A stretch of 40,568 nucleotides of DNA, taken from contig JARDZW010000021.1 of assembly GCA_029240655.1 (NCBI GenBank), forward strand, positions 1 to 40,568, given 5' to 3'. The translations under genes and the position numbers were made by a program. The DNA is from Chloroflexota bacterium. Lineage in GTDB: Bacteria; Chloroflexota; Limnocylindria; Limnocylindrales; CSP1-4. The notes beneath the pieces were generated by a model that saw only the letters and a list, made by a program, of their open reading frames with translations, made no database searches and was not told where the DNA came from. Of the stretch, positions 15,227-23,536 are shown in pieces (position 1 is the first letter of the stretch; every line of letters starts with the position of its first letter).

Positions 15227-16839
15227 CGCCGGCCAGCATACGCGGGTCGTCGCGTGGCGACGGGTCGTCCGCCGGCGCCGGCCCCCGGCGCGTCGCGGCA
15301 CCAAGGGCCAGCGCCGGCGCGATGGCCGCGACCGTCACGAGCGCCGCGACGACGAACCGCCCGACCATGATGGTGGCGGCCTCGCGCGCGGCCCACGACT
15401 CGAGCGCCTCGACGACCAGCGGGTCGCGTAACGGCCGGTCGCGGAGGTTCTCCGGGATGAACGCGAGGTAGGCATCGGGCCTGGAGTAGATGTCGGCCGA
15501 TAGGCGATCGATCGTCGTGGACCCGTATGCGGTCAGCACCGCGAGCCCGATCGCCATGCCGAGCATCCGGGCGACCGTGACTACCGACGACGCGACACCG
15601 AAGGCCGTTCGGCCCGCAGCCTCGACCGCGGCCGTGGAGCGGGGCGTCACCGACAGGCCGAACCCGAAGCCGAAGACGCCCAGGGCGAGCGCGGCCGCGC
15701 GGATGTCCGTCGTCGGGTCCCACATGGCCATCGCGGCCAGTCCGGCGACGCTCAACGCCAGCCCGAGGAGGGTGACGACGCTGTAGCTCGCGACCCGGAC
15801 CGCGAACCCGGACACGAGCGCCCCGACCGCGGTGGCCGCCGCCAGCGAACCCAGTGCCAGGCGCTGCTCATCGTGACCGCCGTACAGCACGCGATCGACG
15901 AACACGGCCCCACCGATGATCGCAGTAGCGAACGCGTAACCGGTCAGGAGAGACACGAGAGAGGCCGCGCTGAACGAGCGGCTGCGGAACAGGCGGACGT
16001 CGAGGAACGGGTCGTCCGTACGCAGCGCTCGTACGATGGCGAGTAGGGTGGCCGCGAAGGCGAGCACGCCCAGACCGGCCGAGACGGTCCCCGGGTCCAG
16101 GTCCGTGCCGGCGATCGAGGTCGCACCAAGCAGGGTCAGCGCGATTAAGCCGGCGGCCAACGCGATCCCGAAGAGCGCGGCGCCCACGACGTCCAACCGG
16201 CCGGCTCGGCCACGCCGGGCTGGCGATGTCGGCGATCGCGGAGTTGGCGAGGCCGGCACGGATCAGGGCCTCCTCGGGGTGCACCGCCGAGAGGATGGCC
16301 GCCCCGAGAAACGGCCCGGCGGCCATGCCCAGGAACGTCAGGGCGCCGATGACCCCGAGCGCCCGCGGCCGGGCTCCGCCCGCGAAGAGGTGGGCCGCTG
16401 CCGCGGTCCCGACCGGGACGAGGATCCCGCCACCCGCGGCCTGGACGAGCCGCGCGGCGATGAGCTGGTCCAGGTTCTGGGCCATGCCGGCAAGTGCGCT
16501 GCCGAGCGTGAAGATCGCGAGCGCGGCGATGAACGGCCGTCTGGCCCCCCACAGGTCGGCGATCCGGCCGGCGAGCGGCATCATCAGGATGTACACGAGC
16601 AGATAGCCGTTGATGATCCAGCTCGCCTTGCGCAGCTCGATCCAGGCCGAGGTCCCGTCTGCGTCAACGAGGTCGGCCAGGATCGATGGCAACGCGACCG
16701 CCGTGATCATCAGCTCCAGGCCCGCGAGGAACACTCCGGCCCCGAACACCGCGAGCAACGCGTAGGCCGAACCCCTGTCCATGGCGGGAGTGTCTAGCGG
16801 AGGTTCATCGCCGCGGAGCCGCTCGGGCGTCCCGGTCAC
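15195..16839 (-). pseudogene. EmrB/QacA-type MFS drug transporter broken by a frameshift and missing TM6 region
   Basis: Two overlapping minus-strand frames together encode one 14-TM major facilitator of the DHA2 type. The first (from GTG at 16839) has LELMITAVALPSILADL, ASWIINGYLLVYILMMPLAG and RIADLWGARRPF, and runs to about TM5 (LGMAAGPFLGAAIL). The second (15195 to about 16259) resumes at RLDVVGAALFGIALAAG and continues to the end. The usual stretch between them, with the WRWVFYINVPIG-type motif and TM6, is absent from both frames, and the total length is not a multiple of three. This fits a deletion of roughly 80-100 bases near 16205-16260 rather than a one-base sequencing error. The GTG start overlaps the TGA of an upstream gene remnant (GTGA), which supports that start. 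Confidence 0.75.
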
Positions 16840-16931
16840 TGCGAGGCGACCCGGAAACCGATGTGCTTGTCGCCGTACGTCGGTGGATCCTCATAGTGCC
16901 GGTAGGCCGAGCGCGCCACGCTCGCGCGGGC
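16836..16931 (-). pseudogene. C-terminal remnant of a formylglycine-generating-enzyme (FGE/SUMF1)-like gene
   Basis: Reading the minus strand toward a TGA at 16836-16838 gives about 30 residues containing ASVARSAYRHYE and then HIGFRVASQ. The order SAYR...IGFR is the hallmark C-terminal end of FGE-sulfatase (SUMF1/EgtB-like) domains. No longer open frame continues upstream with further family motifs, so only the tail remains. Its TGA overlaps the GTG start of the MFS gene, the normal spacing of an operon, suggesting that a full gene once preceded MFS and corA. The match is short and rests on recognition by eye. Confidence 0.5.
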
Positions 16932-16987
16932 ACGACCGGGGGGTGGGGAGGACTGCATCGGCTGATGCTACTTGTCAAGGGCTGGGC

Positions 16988-17016
16988 TTGACACGAGCGC
17001 GCCATTGCATCAACAT
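16988..17016 (+). promoter_or_regulatory. Candidate promoter of the arsR-inositol lipid operon
   Basis: A perfect -35 box TTGACA (16988-16993) lies in the spacer upstream of the ArsR-type gene. At 17 bases spacing the -10 position (17011-17016) reads CAACAT, a poor match, so the downstream limit is uncertain. The position immediately upstream of and overlapping the palindromes at 17009-17040 is what a repressible promoter would show. Confidence 0.4.
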
Positions 17017-17040
17017 CCATTGATATCAACCGGCGTTGAT
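17009..17040. promoter_or_regulatory. Two adjacent 16-bp palindromes ATCAA-N6-TTGAT: candidate ArsR-family operator
   Basis: ATCAACATCCATTGAT (17009-17024) is followed without any gap by ATCAACCGGCGTTGAT (17025-17040). Each is a five-base inverted repeat around six variable bases. The arms are identical between the copies while the centres differ, as expected for two dimer sites bound by a winged-helix regulator such as the ArsR-type protein encoded just downstream. The site lies downstream of the TTGACA box, so occupancy would block the promoter. The region is also locally AT-rich against a very GC-rich background. Confidence 0.6.
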
Positions 17041-17101
17041 GCGTCGTCCCGCGGAAACCTCATTCCGCGGATCGCACCCCGGTCTCGGAGATCCACCGCC
17101 C

Positions 17102-17449
17102 TTGCCGACCCCCGCCCGCTTTCGCACCACCATCGCCTCGATCGTCGTGCAGCCCGACGACCTGCGCGAGCTGCGCACCTTCCACAAGGCCCTCGCCGAC
17201 GTGAATCGGCTGCGCATCGTCCGCCGCCTGGCGGAAGGCGAGTCGAGCGTGGCCGAGCTCATCGCGCACGTCGGTCTCAGTCAGCCCCTGGTCAGTCACC
17301 ACCTCAAGCGGCTGCGTGTCGCCGGTCTCGTCGCGACACGCCGCGTCGGTCGCGAGACGATCTGCACCCTGCGCCCCGAGGCATTCGGCGAGGTCGCCGC
17401 GCGCGAACGCGCGATCCTGGGCATCGCGAGCCGGGCAGCCGCCGGATGA
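17102..17449 (+). CDS. ArsR/SmtB-family winged-helix transcriptional regulator
   Basis: Small DNA-binding regulator with the ArsR core: LRELRTFHKALADVNRLRIV, then LAEGESSVAELIAHVGLSQP and VSHHLKRLRVAGLVATRRVG, the recognition helix and wing. No metal-binding cysteines of the alpha3 or alpha5 type are visible, so the effector is unknown and need not be a metal. Start choice: the frame is open from a TTG/ATG at 17036/17039, but that overlaps the palindromic operator. The TTG at 17102 with GGAG at 17087-17090 gives 115 residues; a GTG at 17147 would give 100. The stop overlaps the next start (ATGA), so the regulator is translationally coupled to the lipid genes and probably autoregulates the whole operon. 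Confidence 0.8.
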   Translation: MPTPARFRTTIASIVVQPDDLRELRTFHKALADVNRLRIVRRLAEGESSVAELIAHVGLSQPLVSHHLKRLRVAGLVATRRVGRETICTLRPEAFGEVAARERAILGIASRAAAG

Positions 17450-18147
17450 CCATCTCGAACGAAACCCGGTCTCGATTCAAGAACGCGTTCGTTCCCCTGG
17501 CCCTGGCGATGGGCCGCGCCGGCCTCACGCCCGACGGCCTGACCCTCATCGGGTTCGGGATCACCGTGGTCGGCGCCGTGCTGCTGGCCATGCAGCTCTG
17601 GCTCGTCGGCGGGATCATCGTCTTCGTCGGTGGCGCCTTCGACATGTTCGATGGCACCCTCGCCCGGGCTACCGGCAAGGTCAGCAAGCTCGGCGCGTTC
17701 ATGGACTCGGTCTTCGATCGGGCCGGTGAGGTGGTCGTCTACATCGGCATCGTGGCCGGCCTGCAGGCAGTGGGCGTCGCGGATGGTCCGCTCCTGGCAG
17801 CCGCCGCTCTCGGCTCGGCCGTGATGGTCAGCTACGCGCGCTCCAAGTCGGAAGGCCTCGGCTTCACGGCCGGGACGGGCATGGCGGCCGTCGGGATCAT
17901 GCCGCGTGAGGTTCGCCTGGTCGTCCTCAGCCTTGGGCTGATCCTCGCGGGGCTGCTCGGCACGGCGCCGGCCACCGTCGGCGCGGGAGCCGGCGGCGGG
18001 GCGATGGCCCCCGGCGTGCTCGCCCTGTTCATCGCCCTCGGGATCATCACCGTCGGCGCCACCATCACCGTCATCCAACGCATCCTCCACGTCCGCAGTC
18101 AAGCGAGGCAACAGGCCTCCAGCCAGCCAACGGAGACGAACACGTGA
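17446..18147 (+). CDS. pgsA: CDP-alcohol phosphatidyltransferase, probable phosphatidylinositol phosphate synthase
   Basis: 233-residue membrane enzyme that transfers a phosphatidyl group from CDP-diacylglycerol to an alcohol. The complete catalytic signature D-x2-DG-x2-AR-x8-G-x3-D-x3-D is present as [20 protein letters not shown] followed by MDSVFD. About six hydrophobic helices are visible. The next gene makes inositol 3-phosphate, and two acyltransferases and a PimA-like enzyme follow. This matches the pgsA1-acyltransferase-pimA order known from mycobacteria, so inositol 3-phosphate is the likely acceptor and phosphatidylinositol phosphate the product (inference from context). A phosphatidylglycerophosphate synthase is the alternative. 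The start overlaps the arsR stop and the stop overlaps the ino1 start. Confidence 0.88.
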   Translation: MTISNETRSRFKNAFVPLALAMGRAGLTPDGLTLIGFGITVVGAVLLAMQLWLVGGIIVFVGGAFDMFDGTLARATGKVSKLGAFMDSVFDRAGEVVVYIGIVAGLQAVGVADGPLLAAAALGSAVMVSYARSKSEGLGFTAGTGMAAVGIMPREVRLVVLSLGLILAGLLGTAPATVGAGAGGGAMAPGVLALFIALGIITVGATITVIQRILHVRSQARQQASSQPTETNT

Positions 18148-19403
18148 GCAAGAACGGAACCAACGGGAATGGCAAGAACGGCTCGCAGCCGTCCAACACG
18201 TGGGCGGGCGCCGGACGCCGCGGCGACCGCAAGATCCGGGTCGCGATCGTCGGTGTCGGGAACTGCGCCAGCAGCCTCGTCCAGGGCCGCTACTACTACG
18301 AGAACGCGAACGCCGATGACTTCATCCCGGGCCTGATGCACGTCGATCTCGGCGGGTACCACGTCCGCGACATCGACTTCGTCGCGGCCTTCGACATCGA
18401 CAAGAACAAGGTCGGCAAGGACCTCTCCGAGGCGATCTACACGAAGCCGAACAACACCTACGCGTTCCACAACGTCGGGCCCACCGGCGTCACGGTCGAG
18501 CGCGGCATGGTCCACGACGGCCTCGGCAAGTATCTGTCGCAGATCATCGAGAAGGCGCCCGGCGAGACGGCCGACATCGTCGGCATCCTCAAGGAGCGCG
18601 AGGTCGACGTGATGGTCTCCTACCTGCCGGTCGGCAGCGAGGAGGCGACCAAGTGGTACGCCGAGCAGGCACTGGCCGCAGGCGTCGGGTTCGTCAACGC
18701 GATCCCCGTCTTCATCGGGCGCGAGCCGTACTGGCAGCGCCGGTTCGCGCAGGCCGGCCTGCCCGTCATCGGCGACGACATCAAGAGCCAGGTCGGCGCC
18801 ACGATCAGCCACCGCGTGCTGACCCGCCTGTTCATGGATCGTGGCGTCCGCCTCGACCGCACGTACCAGCTGAACTTCGGCGGCAACACTGACTTCCTCA
18901 ACATGCTGGAGCGCGAGCGCCTCGAGTCCAAGAAGATCTCCAAGACGAATGCGGTCACCTCGATGCTCGATTACGAGATGGACCCCGACAACGTCCACGT
19001 CGGGCCGAGTGACCACGTGCCATGGCTCGAGGACCGCAAGTGGTGCTACATCCGGATGGAGGGCACGACGTTCGGCGACGTGCCGCTCAACGCCGAGCTC
19101 AAGCTCGAGGTCTGGGACAGCCCCAACAGCGCGGGCGTCATCACCGACGCCATCCGCTGCCTGAAGCTCGGTCTCGATCGTGGGCTTGCCGGCACGCTCG
19201 TTGCGCCGTCGGCGTACTTCATGAAGAGCCCGCCGCACCAGATCCATGACGACATCGCCTATAACCGGGTGGAGGCGTTCATCCGCGGCGAGGACAACGA
19301 GACGCTCGTCGGGATCGAGAAGCCCGAGAAGCGCAAGCTCCGAAAGCTGGCCGGGAGCCCGGCCAAGACCGGGGCCAAGGTCGCGACCACCGCGGGGCTG
19401 TGA
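18144..19403 (+). CDS. ino1: Inositol-3-phosphate synthase (actinobacterial type)
   Basis: Converts glucose 6-phosphate to 1L-myo-inositol 3-phosphate using NAD+. 419 residues from a GTG at 18144 that overlaps the previous stop (GTGA). After a 30-residue Asn/Gly-rich leader comes the NAD-binding start [18 protein letters not shown], then [70 protein letters not shown], and [18 protein letters not shown]. These are characteristic of the short prokaryotic myo-inositol phosphate synthases. Placement directly after the phosphatidyltransferase puts substrate supply and lipid synthesis under one promoter. The Lys-rich C-terminal tail is not conserved. Confidence 0.95.
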   Translation: MSKNGTNGNGKNGSQPSNTWAGAGRRGDRKIRVAIVGVGNCASSLVQGRYYYENANADDFIPGLMHVDLGGYHVRDIDFVAAFDIDKNKVGKDLSEAIYTKPNNTYAFHNVGPTGVTVERGMVHDGLGKYLSQIIEKAPGETADIVGILKEREVDVMVSYLPVGSEEATKWYAEQALAAGVGFVNAIPVFIGREPYWQRRFAQAGLPVIGDDIKSQVGATISHRVLTRLFMDRGVRLDRTYQLNFGGNTDFLNMLERERLESKKISKTNAVTSMLDYEMDPDNVHVGPSDHVPWLEDRKWCYIRMEGTTFGDVPLNAELKLEVWDSPNSAGVITDAIRCLKLGLDRGLAGTLVAPSAYFMKSPPHQIHDDIAYNRVEAFIRGEDNETLVGIEKPEKRKLRKLAGSPAKTGAKVATTAGL

Positions 19404-20449
19404 CCGCCGACGACCGGCCACGGGCCGCCACAAGGGTCCCGGAGCCCCGGCTCGAGGCCCCGCACCGGCGTGGGGACGGCGCGAGCCCGCGCATCGTCGA
19501 GCGCGCGGCGGTGGCCGGATATCGGGCGATCTCGTGGATCCTGGCCACCGTCCCGCCGAAGCCGGCGGCGACTCTGATCGGGCGCGCCTCGCAGTTGTCC
19601 TACCTTGCCTGGCCGACCAAACGGCGCTGGTCGAACCGCAACTTCGGAAACGTCCTGGGCCTGCCGCCGGACCACCGCAAGGTCCGCTCGATGGCGCTGC
19701 GCGCGTACTACGGCTACGGCCGCTACCTCGTCGAGTTGATGCGCCTGCCCACGGACACGCCTGAAGAGCGGGCGGCCATGGTCCCGGACCTCGATGTCGG
19801 CGAGTTCAAGCGGCTGTGGCGCGAGGCGCCCAACGGGGGCGGCATGATCTTCGTCGTCGGTCACGTGGGCAGCAACGATGCGGTGGCAGCGGCGATCGCC
19901 CGCCACGAGATGCCGATCAGCGTCCTGGCCGATGACTCGGCATTCCCGGAGCTGTTCGAGCTGCTGCGTAGCCAGCGCGAGGCCTGGGGGGTGCGCATCA
20001 TCGGCTGGCGCAACCTGCGGGCGATCTTCGGAGTCCTCCGCCGGCGCGAGATGCTTGGCCTGCTCGTTGACTGGGGGTACCGGTCCGACGGGATCCCCGT
20101 GAAACTCTTCGGGCAGTGGACCGCGTTGCCCGCGGGGCCGGCGACGCTGGCCGCCAAGACCGGCTCCCGCATCCTGCCGATCACGATCCGGCGCCGGCCC
20201 GATGGGACATTCCTCGTGACATGGCCGGGTCCGATCGACCTCGACTCGGGCGACCCGGCCGAGCTCCAGCGCGCGACCCAGGCGATCGCCGACGCGCTCG
20301 CGACCACCGTCGCTGCGGCGCCGGACCAGTGGTACAGCTTCAAGCCGATCTGGCCGGCCACGCCGGAGGAGGCCGCCGACCTCGAGCGGCGTGCGACCCT
20401 GATGCAGGCGGGCATCGCCGATCCGGGCCCGGCCCCGGAGTTCGCCTGA
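19400..20449 (+). CDS. LpxL/PatA-like lipid acyltransferase, first copy
   Basis: 349-residue member of the lysophospholipid/lipid A acyltransferase family. The GTG at 19400 overlaps the ino1 stop. The H-x4-D catalytic motif is [12 protein letters not shown], and further conserved pieces are [55 protein letters not shown] and the ending [12 protein letters not shown]. In mycobacteria the equivalent gene next to pimA (PatA) acylates the mannose of phosphatidylinositol mannosides. By context this one is likely to acylate an inositol glycolipid, but the exact acceptor cannot be read from sequence. The N-terminal 35 residues are Arg/Pro-rich and unconserved. It is followed after two bases by a second homologous gene. 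Confidence 0.85.
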   Translation: MTADDRPRAATRVPEPRLEAPHRRGDGASPRIVERAAVAGYRAISWILATVPPKPAATLIGRASQLSYLAWPTKRRWSNRNFGNVLGLPPDHRKVRSMALRAYYGYGRYLVELMRLPTDTPEERAAMVPDLDVGEFKRLWREAPNGGGMIFVVGHVGSNDAVAAAIARHEMPISVLADDSAFPELFELLRSQREAWGVRIIGWRNLRAIFGVLRRREMLGLLVDWGYRSDGIPVKLFGQWTALPAGPATLAAKTGSRILPITIRRRPDGTFLVTWPGPIDLDSGDPAELQRATQAIADALATTVAAAPDQWYSFKPIWPATPEEAADLERRATLMQAGIADPGPAPEFA

Positions 20450-20451
20450 CC

Positions 20452-21462
20452 GTGCGAACCGTCCGCAGCTGGGTGAGCGTCCGGTTGCTGCTCCTGGCGT
20501 CATGGCTGGCCTGCCGTCTGCCGGAGCGCCTCCTGGTCCCACTGGCTGAGTTCGCGGGCGACGTCTGGTATCGCGCCACGCCCGATCGCGCGGCCCAGGC
20601 GCGCCGGAACCTGCGCCGCGTCGCCGAGGACCTGGCTCGTCGCGGCCGGGGCACGCCGGGCGTCCGGGCGGCCGCCACCGATCCGCGGGCCCTGGAGCGT
20701 CTCGTGCGGCTCGCTTACCGGCACGCGGCGCGCTACTACCTCGAGGTGGTCCGGACTCCGGGTCTGCGTCCGGGCGACGTCGACGAACGGATGGACATCG
20801 AGACCCCTGACCTGGTCGCGGCCGCGTTCACGCCCGGACGCGCTTCGATCTTCGTGGGGCTGCATTTCGGGGCGATCGAGCTCCCCGCCATCCTGCTTGC
20901 GTCGCGAGTCGGGGGTGCGGTCGCGCCCATGGAGACCATCGACGACCCGCGCCTCCAGGACTGGTTCGTGCGGACCCGCGGCGCGGTCGGCGTCCGCATC
21001 GTGGGCCTGCGGGAGGCGCGCCGCGAGCTCCAGGCGGCGCTGCGGACCGGGACGAGCGTCGGGCTCGTGGGGGACCGGGACCTGACCGGTGGCGGGGTGC
21101 TGACAGAGCTGTTCGGGGCACCGGCGCAGTTGCCGCTCGGGCCCGCCATGCTCGGCGTGGAGAGCGGCGCGCCCTTGTTCGTGATGGGCGTTCGCCGGAC
21201 GGGCATCGGCCGCTACAAGGGCCGACTCGAACCCGTGACGACGCCCACCGATGGCAGCCGTCGCGAGCGCGTGACCACGACGATGGCCGGCCTCGCGCGG
21301 GCATTCGAGCGCATCGTCGAGGACGCCCCGGAGCAGTGGTGGGCGGTGTTCTTCCCGATCTGGCCGGACCTGGAGCGCGCAGCGGCAGCCGCCGGAGCAT
21401 CGGAAACGCCCGTGGCACCCGGAGCACCCGAGGCGTCGTCGCCGGAAGTGCGTACGACATGA
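20452..21462 (+). CDS. LpxL/PatA-like lipid acyltransferase, second copy
   Basis: 336 residues from a GTG two bases after the first acyltransferase; upstream in-frame sequence lies inside that gene. It belongs to the same family but is clearly diverged: the catalytic motif is H-x4-E (VGLHFGAIELP), followed by MGVRRTGIGRYKG and ending EDAPEQWWAVFFPIWPDLE. The N-terminus has a hydrophobic helix (VRLLLLASWLACRLPERLL), suggesting membrane association. Two tandem copies with Asp and Glu variants suggest two acylation steps or two acceptors on the glycolipid made by this operon (inference). The stop overlaps the start of the PHP gene (ATGA). Confidence 0.85.
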   Translation: MRTVRSWVSVRLLLLASWLACRLPERLLVPLAEFAGDVWYRATPDRAAQARRNLRRVAEDLARRGRGTPGVRAAATDPRALERLVRLAYRHAARYYLEVVRTPGLRPGDVDERMDIETPDLVAAAFTPGRASIFVGLHFGAIELPAILLASRVGGAVAPMETIDDPRLQDWFVRTRGAVGVRIVGLREARRELQAALRTGTSVGLVGDRDLTGGGVLTELFGAPAQLPLGPAMLGVESGAPLFVMGVRRTGIGRYKGRLEPVTTPTDGSRRERVTTTMAGLARAFERIVEDAPEQWWAVFFPIWPDLERAAAAAGASETPVAPGAPEASSPEVRTT

Positions 21463-22280
21463 ACGAGCCGCCGGCGACCGAGCGATACGGCCGAGCCGAT
21501 CTCCACATCCACACGATCGCCTCGGACGGGATCGCCGACGTCGCCAGCATCCTCGACCACGTCGCCGCGCGCGGCGACCTCGACGTCATCGCCATCACCG
21601 ACCACGAGCGCATCGACGCGGCCGTGGCCGCGCAGGCGATGGCCCGGGACCGCGGGGTGGGCATCGATGTCGTGGTCGGCGAGGAGGTCACCACCCTCGG
21701 CGGCCATCTGCTGGCGTTGTGGATCGATCGGCCGATCCGGCCCTACCGATCGCTGCGCAACACGATCAAGGAGGTCCACGCGGCGGGCGGCCTGGCCATC
21801 CCGGCCCATCCGCTCGTCCCGTATCCACTGTGCGCCCAGGGTCGTGTGCTGCGGAACCTCCTGGACGATGGCGACGAGGCCGTGCGGCCGGATGGCCTCG
21901 AGACGTTCAACCCCACGGCGCTGGGCCGCCCGTGGCACGATCGGGTCGTGCGCTTCGCCGACGAACACGGCCTCGCCCGGGTGGGCAACAGCGATGCCCA
22001 CGACCTCGATGCGATCGGGGCGGGCTGGACGAGCTTCGAGGGCCGCACGGCCGACGAGCTTCGTCGTGCCATCGAAGCACGCGAAACGGACCATCAAGGC
22101 TCGTTCCACGATGCCGTGGGGCAGGTGGGCGTGTTCGGAAAGCAGCTGTCGAAGCGCGCGCGCGACGCGCGGGACGAGCTCGCCGGCCGCGTCCGTCGCG
22201 ACGGGACCGGGCGCGATCACGGCTATCCGGGTGGCCGTGCCCGACCGCCCCGGTACGACCCGGCGGACGAGCGGCGATGA
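21459..22280 (+). CDS. PHP-domain metal-dependent phosphoesterase
   Basis: 273-residue protein of the PHP superfamily. Metal-binding motifs in order: ADLHIHTIASDG, AITDHERIDAA, GEEVTTLGGHLLAL, IPAHPLVPYPLC and VGNSDAHDLDAIGAGWT. The first four regions provide the His/Asp ligands of a trinuclear site. Relatives cleave phosphodiesters or phosphomonoesters, including histidinol phosphate and nucleotides. Inside an inositol-lipid operon a phosphatase step, such as dephosphorylating phosphatidylinositol phosphate to phosphatidylinositol, is an attractive but untested role. The last 60 residues are basic and Gly/Arg-rich, probably a flexible tail. The ATG overlaps the previous stop, and the TGA overlaps the next ATG. 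Confidence 0.85.
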   Translation: MNEPPATERYGRADLHIHTIASDGIADVASILDHVAARGDLDVIAITDHERIDAAVAAQAMARDRGVGIDVVVGEEVTTLGGHLLALWIDRPIRPYRSLRNTIKEVHAAGGLAIPAHPLVPYPLCAQGRVLRNLLDDGDEAVRPDGLETFNPTALGRPWHDRVVRFADEHGLARVGNSDAHDLDAIGAGWTSFEGRTADELRRAIEARETDHQGSFHDAVGQVGVFGKQLSKRARDARDELAGRVRRDGTGRDHGYPGGRARPPRYDPADERR

Positions 22281-23536
22281 AGATCGGTCTGGTCTGCCCG
22301 TACATCTACCCAGCGCCCGGCGGCGTGGCGCAGCACGTACGATTCCTGTACGAAGGCCTCCGACAGCGTGGACACGACGTCCGGATCCTGACGGCCAGCC
22401 ACGGCCCCCAGCGCTCGTCGGAGGGCGACATCATCCGCCTGGGCGTCGGGTTCTCCGTGCCGATCAACGCGTCCGTGGGCACGCTCACCTTCTCGCCGCG
22501 CTACCTCAGCCAGATCGGCGCGATGCTGGAGCGCGAGAAGTTCGACGTGCTCCACTTCCACGAGCCGTTCGTGCCGTTCCTGTCGCTCTTCCTGCTGCGT
22601 GAGTCGACCAGCGTGAACGTTGCCACGTTCCACGCCTACGCTGGCTTCTCGCCGTCGTACGAGTTCGGCAGCCGGGCGCTCAGTGGCCACGCCAAGCGTC
22701 TGCACGGCAGGATCGCGGTCAGCGCCGCGGCCCGCCACTTCATCGACCGCTTCTTCCCCGGGGACTACAAGGTCATCCCGAACGGCGTCGATATCGGCCG
22801 GTTTGCGAACGCGGTCCCGATCGCGCGCTGGCAGGACGGAACGCCGAATGTGTTGTTCGTCGGGCGTCACGAGCCGCGCAAGGGCCTCCTGGACCTGCTC
22901 AAGGCCCACCGAATCCTGCGCAAGACCGGTTCGGAGGCGCGGCTCCTCGTGGTCGGCAACGGACCTCAGGAGCGGGAGGCGCGCCGGTACGTAGCAACCC
23001 GCGGTCTCCAGGGCGTGGAGTTCCTGGGTCGTGTCTCGGACGACGCCAAGGCGCAGCTCTTCCGGACCGCGGACGTCTACGCCTCCCCTGCCACCGGCGG
23101 TGAATCGTTCGGGATCGTCCTCCTCGAGGCGATGGCGGCCGGGACGCCGATCGTGTGCTCGGACATCCACGGCTACAAGGGCGTCGTCCGACGCGGGCGC
23201 GAGGGCCTGCTCGTGCCACCGCGGGCCCCGCGCGAGCTGGCCGTGGCCATCGACAAGCTGCTCCGCGACCCAGGTCTGCGCGAGCAGATGGGTGCCGCCG
23301 GCCAGGCGCGTGCAGAGGAGTTCAGCTGGCCGCGGGTCACGGCCAAGGTCGAGGACTACTACGGCTTCGTCATCCGCCGCCTGGTCAACGCCGGCACGCT
23401 TCCGGAAGGATTCCGGGCCGAGATCCCTCAGGCGCCGCCTTCGGTTCGGGCGAGGCCATCCGCGCCGTCGTCCGAACCGGAGCCCGCCGCCGCGTTGGAC
23501 TCCGCCAGCGCCAGCCGCCACACCGAGGCGGAATAG
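22277..23536 (+). CDS. GT4 glycosyltransferase, PimA-like
   Basis: 419-residue retaining glycosyltransferase with a GT-B fold. The ATG at 22277 overlaps the PHP stop. The N-terminal domain starts MKIGLVCPYIYPAPGGVAQH, the donor/acceptor glycine loop seen in PimA. Others are LHFHEPFVPFLSLFLL, ATFHAYAGFSPSYEFGSRAL, VIPNGVDIGRF, NVLFVGRHEPRKGLLDLLKA, and the E-x7-E element ESFGIVLLEAMAAGTPIVCS. PimA adds the first mannose to phosphatidylinositol; the gene order supports that role here, though the donor sugar is not proven. The C-terminal 45 residues are Pro/Ala/Ser-rich, and their coding bases overlap the convergent gene by 109 bases. Confidence 0.88.
   Translation: MKIGLVCPYIYPAPGGVAQHVRFLYEGLRQRGHDVRILTASHGPQRSSEGDIIRLGVGFSVPINASVGTLTFSPRYLSQIGAMLEREKFDVLHFHEPFVPFLSLFLLRESTSVNVATFHAYAGFSPSYEFGSRALSGHAKRLHGRIAVSAAARHFIDRFFPGDYKVIPNGVDIGRFANAVPIARWQDGTPNVLFVGRHEPRKGLLDLLKAHRILRKTGSEARLLVVGNGPQEREARRYVATRGLQGVEFLGRVSDDAKAQLFRTADVYASPATGGESFGIVLLEAMAAGTPIVCSDIHGYKGVVRRGREGLLVPPRAPRELAVAIDKLLRDPGLREQMGAAGQARAEEFSWPRVTAKVEDYYGFVIRRLVNAGTLPEGFRAEIPQAPPSVRARPSAPSSEPEPAAALDSASASRHTEAE

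Noticed and set aside
17036-17101. Earlier TTG/ATG start for the ArsR-type regulator
   Set aside because: It would place the start codon inside the palindromic operator and add about 20 unconserved residues; the later TTG at 17102 has a GGAG upstream.
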